5,268 nucleotides of DNA, taken from NCBI GenBank assembly GCA_023129355.1, contig JAGMCC010000090.1:1-5268 (forward strand). Reading direction: 5' to 3'. Numbering within the stretch: position 1 is the first letter of the stretch; every line of letters starts with the position of its first letter. This stretch comes from Dehalococcoidia bacterium (GTDB taxonomy: Bacteria > Chloroflexota > Dehalococcoidia > E44-bin15). The translations under genes were made by a program, and so were the position numbers. Below the pieces are notes generated by a model that did not search any database, was not told the origin of the DNA, and saw nothing but the letters and a program-made list of their open reading frames with translations. Below are positions 3,860-5,268 of the stretch, in pieces.

Positions 3860-5268
3860 ATGAAAGTTAAATTACCAAGTATTGTGATGGTGTTTGTGGC
3901 CCTGGCCCTGGTGCTTAGTACTGTGGCCGTGGCCCCAATCGCCACTGTTAACGCTGATCCGGGTGCCAACAGCTTCTCCAGGATGGCGCTTCCTAACATC
4001 AATAACTACCAGATGTTCCCCGCTAGCGATATCTGGGACATTACCGCTGCCGATGATGGCACCGTTTTCGCTATCGTTGAGGACACGAGCGTCGATCCGG
4101 CGAAGGTTGCTGCTGGTAATCCGGCCAATGAGGACGGGTATCGGTGGGGGTCAACCAGGTACTCTGACTTCCGTGTCTTCAAGTCCACCGATGGCGGCTA
4201 TACCTGGAGCCGGATGTGGCCTATCCCGGCGGCCGAGCCCACTCAGCCTCATGCTGCTGGGCTTCCGGTGGAGATCGTGCCCCAGCCGGGCTACAATGAT
4301 ACCGATACTGCCAACCAGGTGGTGTTCCTGGCAACCGACGACAACCTGTACCGCTCCACCAACGGCGGTCAAGCGTTCACCAGGATCAATCCCGAGTGTC
4401 CAGGAGTAGTTGACCCCAACCTTGCTATCACACGCGACCTCATCACTTCGCTTGATGTTGCTGAGAACATTAACAATCCTGGCACATATCTGGCGGTGGT
4501 GGGTACTGGAACTATTTTAGCAAGTGGTGAAGGCGTCTTCACCTGGAACGAGGACAACCTTCTCTCCTGGAGAGACAAGAGGGCAGGCAATACCGTATAC
4601 GGCAACAGTTACGAAGCTCTGGATGTGATGTTCTCGCCCAACTACACCGATGACGGCGTGATCATTGCCATCCTGAATGACTTAGCTGTTAATAATGACG
4701 TCATCATGAGCTTCTACGTCAGCAGCGATGGTCTGTGGAATGGCCCGACGCTCAGCGATGGGATTTATGGGATTGGGACTGTTCCCTCCCCGGTTCCGGG
4801 TCTACCCGCGGCGGGGATGGACGTGGCCGATGACTTCCACTACCTTAGCAACCCCTGGGTCTTCTCCTTCATCAATGTCGCCGTCACTACCGGAGACATT
4901 TATGCGGTGAAGGCCCTGCCACCGTTAACCGGCCCGTCCTTGGTGCTGGTGAGAGGTGCTGCCGCCTACGCTCGGTTCTCTGACATCATGTTTGACGGCA
5001 CCACCGGGGCAGGCACGTGCTATGTGAGCTCACAATCGTTTAACAACGTGATTGAGGGGAAAAGCCTCCTACTGTGGCCCACATGGACGCCGAGCATCAA
5101 GTCGCCAACAGGGTCGTGGCCTATCTGGCTCGCCGACACCGGCGAGGTGGTCCTCGCTGCTACCTACACAGAGATTGCTGTTTGCAACCCGGCCGCACCG
5201 ATGGCTACCTCCAGCGGCGTTTCCAAGCAGATAGCGGCATCGACTGGTTCGGTCTATAACGGCATTGG
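3860..5268 (+). CDS. Exported Asp-box (BNR-like) beta-propeller surface protein, 3' end beyond window
   Basis: The frame is open from the ATG at 3860 to the window edge: 469 complete codons, no stop. The N-terminus is a clear signal peptide: basic MKVK, a hydrophobic core (about 8-30), and a probable cut after VNA (residue 32) before DPGAN. The mature part is rich in Gly, Asn, Asp, Thr and short beta-strand patterns. Asp-box motifs are visible at STDGGYTW (109-116) and STNGGQAF (166-173), with a weaker SSDGLWNG (288-295). Such motifs sit on the turns of sialidase/sortilin-like propellers. Strings such as MFSPNYTDDGVI (257-268) are typical of propeller-type surface or S-layer proteins of Dehalococcoidia-like bacteria. 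No enzymatic active site was recognised, so sialidase activity should not be assumed. The cellular place is outside the membrane. No neighbour shares its direction closely; it has its own long leader. Only two cysteines appear before residue 440 and a third at 442. Confidence 0.85.
   Translation, partial: MKVKLPSIVMVFVALALVLSTVAVAPIATVNADPGANSFSRMALPNINNYQMFPASDIWDITAADDGTVFAIVEDTSVDPAKVAAGNPANEDGYRWGSTRYSDFRVFKSTDGGYTWSRMWPIPAAEPTQPHAAGLPVEIVPQPGYNDTDTANQVVFLATDDNLYRSTNGGQAFTRINPECPGVVDPNLAITRDLITSLDVAENINNPGTYLAVVGTGTILASGEGVFTWNEDNLLSWRDKRAGNTVYGNSYEALDVMFSPNYTDDGVIIAILNDLAVNNDVIMSFYVSSDGLWNGPTLSDGIYGIGTVPSPVPGLPAAGMDVADDFHYLSNPWVFSFINVAVTTGDIYAVKALPPLTGPSLVLVRGAAAYARFSDIMFDGTTGAGTCYVSSQSFNNVIEGKSLLLWPTWTPSIKSPTGSWPIWLADTGEVVLAATYTEIAVCNPAAPMATSSGVSKQIAASTGSVYNGI

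Noticed and set aside
3894..4409. Long plus-strand frame of 171 codons starting MWPWPW
   Set aside because: It is an out-of-frame shadow of the signal-peptide-bearing surface protein at 3860, which has the better ribosome binding site and protein-like features.

Overview
The window looks like a chromosomal segment from an uncultured bacterium, most plausibly Chloroflexota near Dehalococcoidia. This is an inference. It rests on a Rho with the GERPEEVTD and LLDGITRL variants, the transaldolase-rho gene order (also known around rho in Bacillus), a HicB of the 'DEDGRW..PALPSC' type, and a large exported Asp-box protein resembling the surface-layer proteins of that class. Base composition is moderately GC-rich in genes and clearly AT-richer between 3291 and 3470. 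No rRNA, tRNA, CRISPR array or transposase was seen.

Layout. Positions 1-600 hold a small DUF559/Vsr-fold endonuclease-like gene bracketed by two copies of a two-hairpin, G-rich repeat, which looks like a self-contained mobile or domesticated repeat unit. Positions 600-755 carry further dispersed repeats up to the start of a TalC-type transaldolase/fructose-6-phosphate aldolase (756-1406). A 149-base gap with stacked hairpins leads to the rho gene (1556-2824). Two bases after the rho stop begins a HicB antitoxin gene. A complete but start-less HicA toxin frame lies behind it (3057-3290), overlapped by an out-of-frame read-through tail of HicB, so an indel or gene decay has hit this toxin-antitoxin pair.

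The gene-poor stretch 3291-3859 is a dense regulatory region. It holds two good sigma70-type promoters, tandem 20-base repeats built on an AAGTTCGAAAAA motif, a structured transcript with an 18-codon reading frame, an intrinsic-terminator-like hairpin, a repeat homologous to the one just before the transaldolase gene, and a strong ribosome binding site. It ends at an exported beta-propeller-like protein (3860 to the window edge, incomplete).

How it fits together. Transaldolase and rho are housekeeping genes. The TA pair is coupled to the 3' end of rho. The surface protein is a separate unit with an unusually long, possibly attenuated leader. The most unusual features are the DUF559 gene inside paired REP/BIME-like repeats with quadruplex motifs, and the leader of the surface-protein gene.
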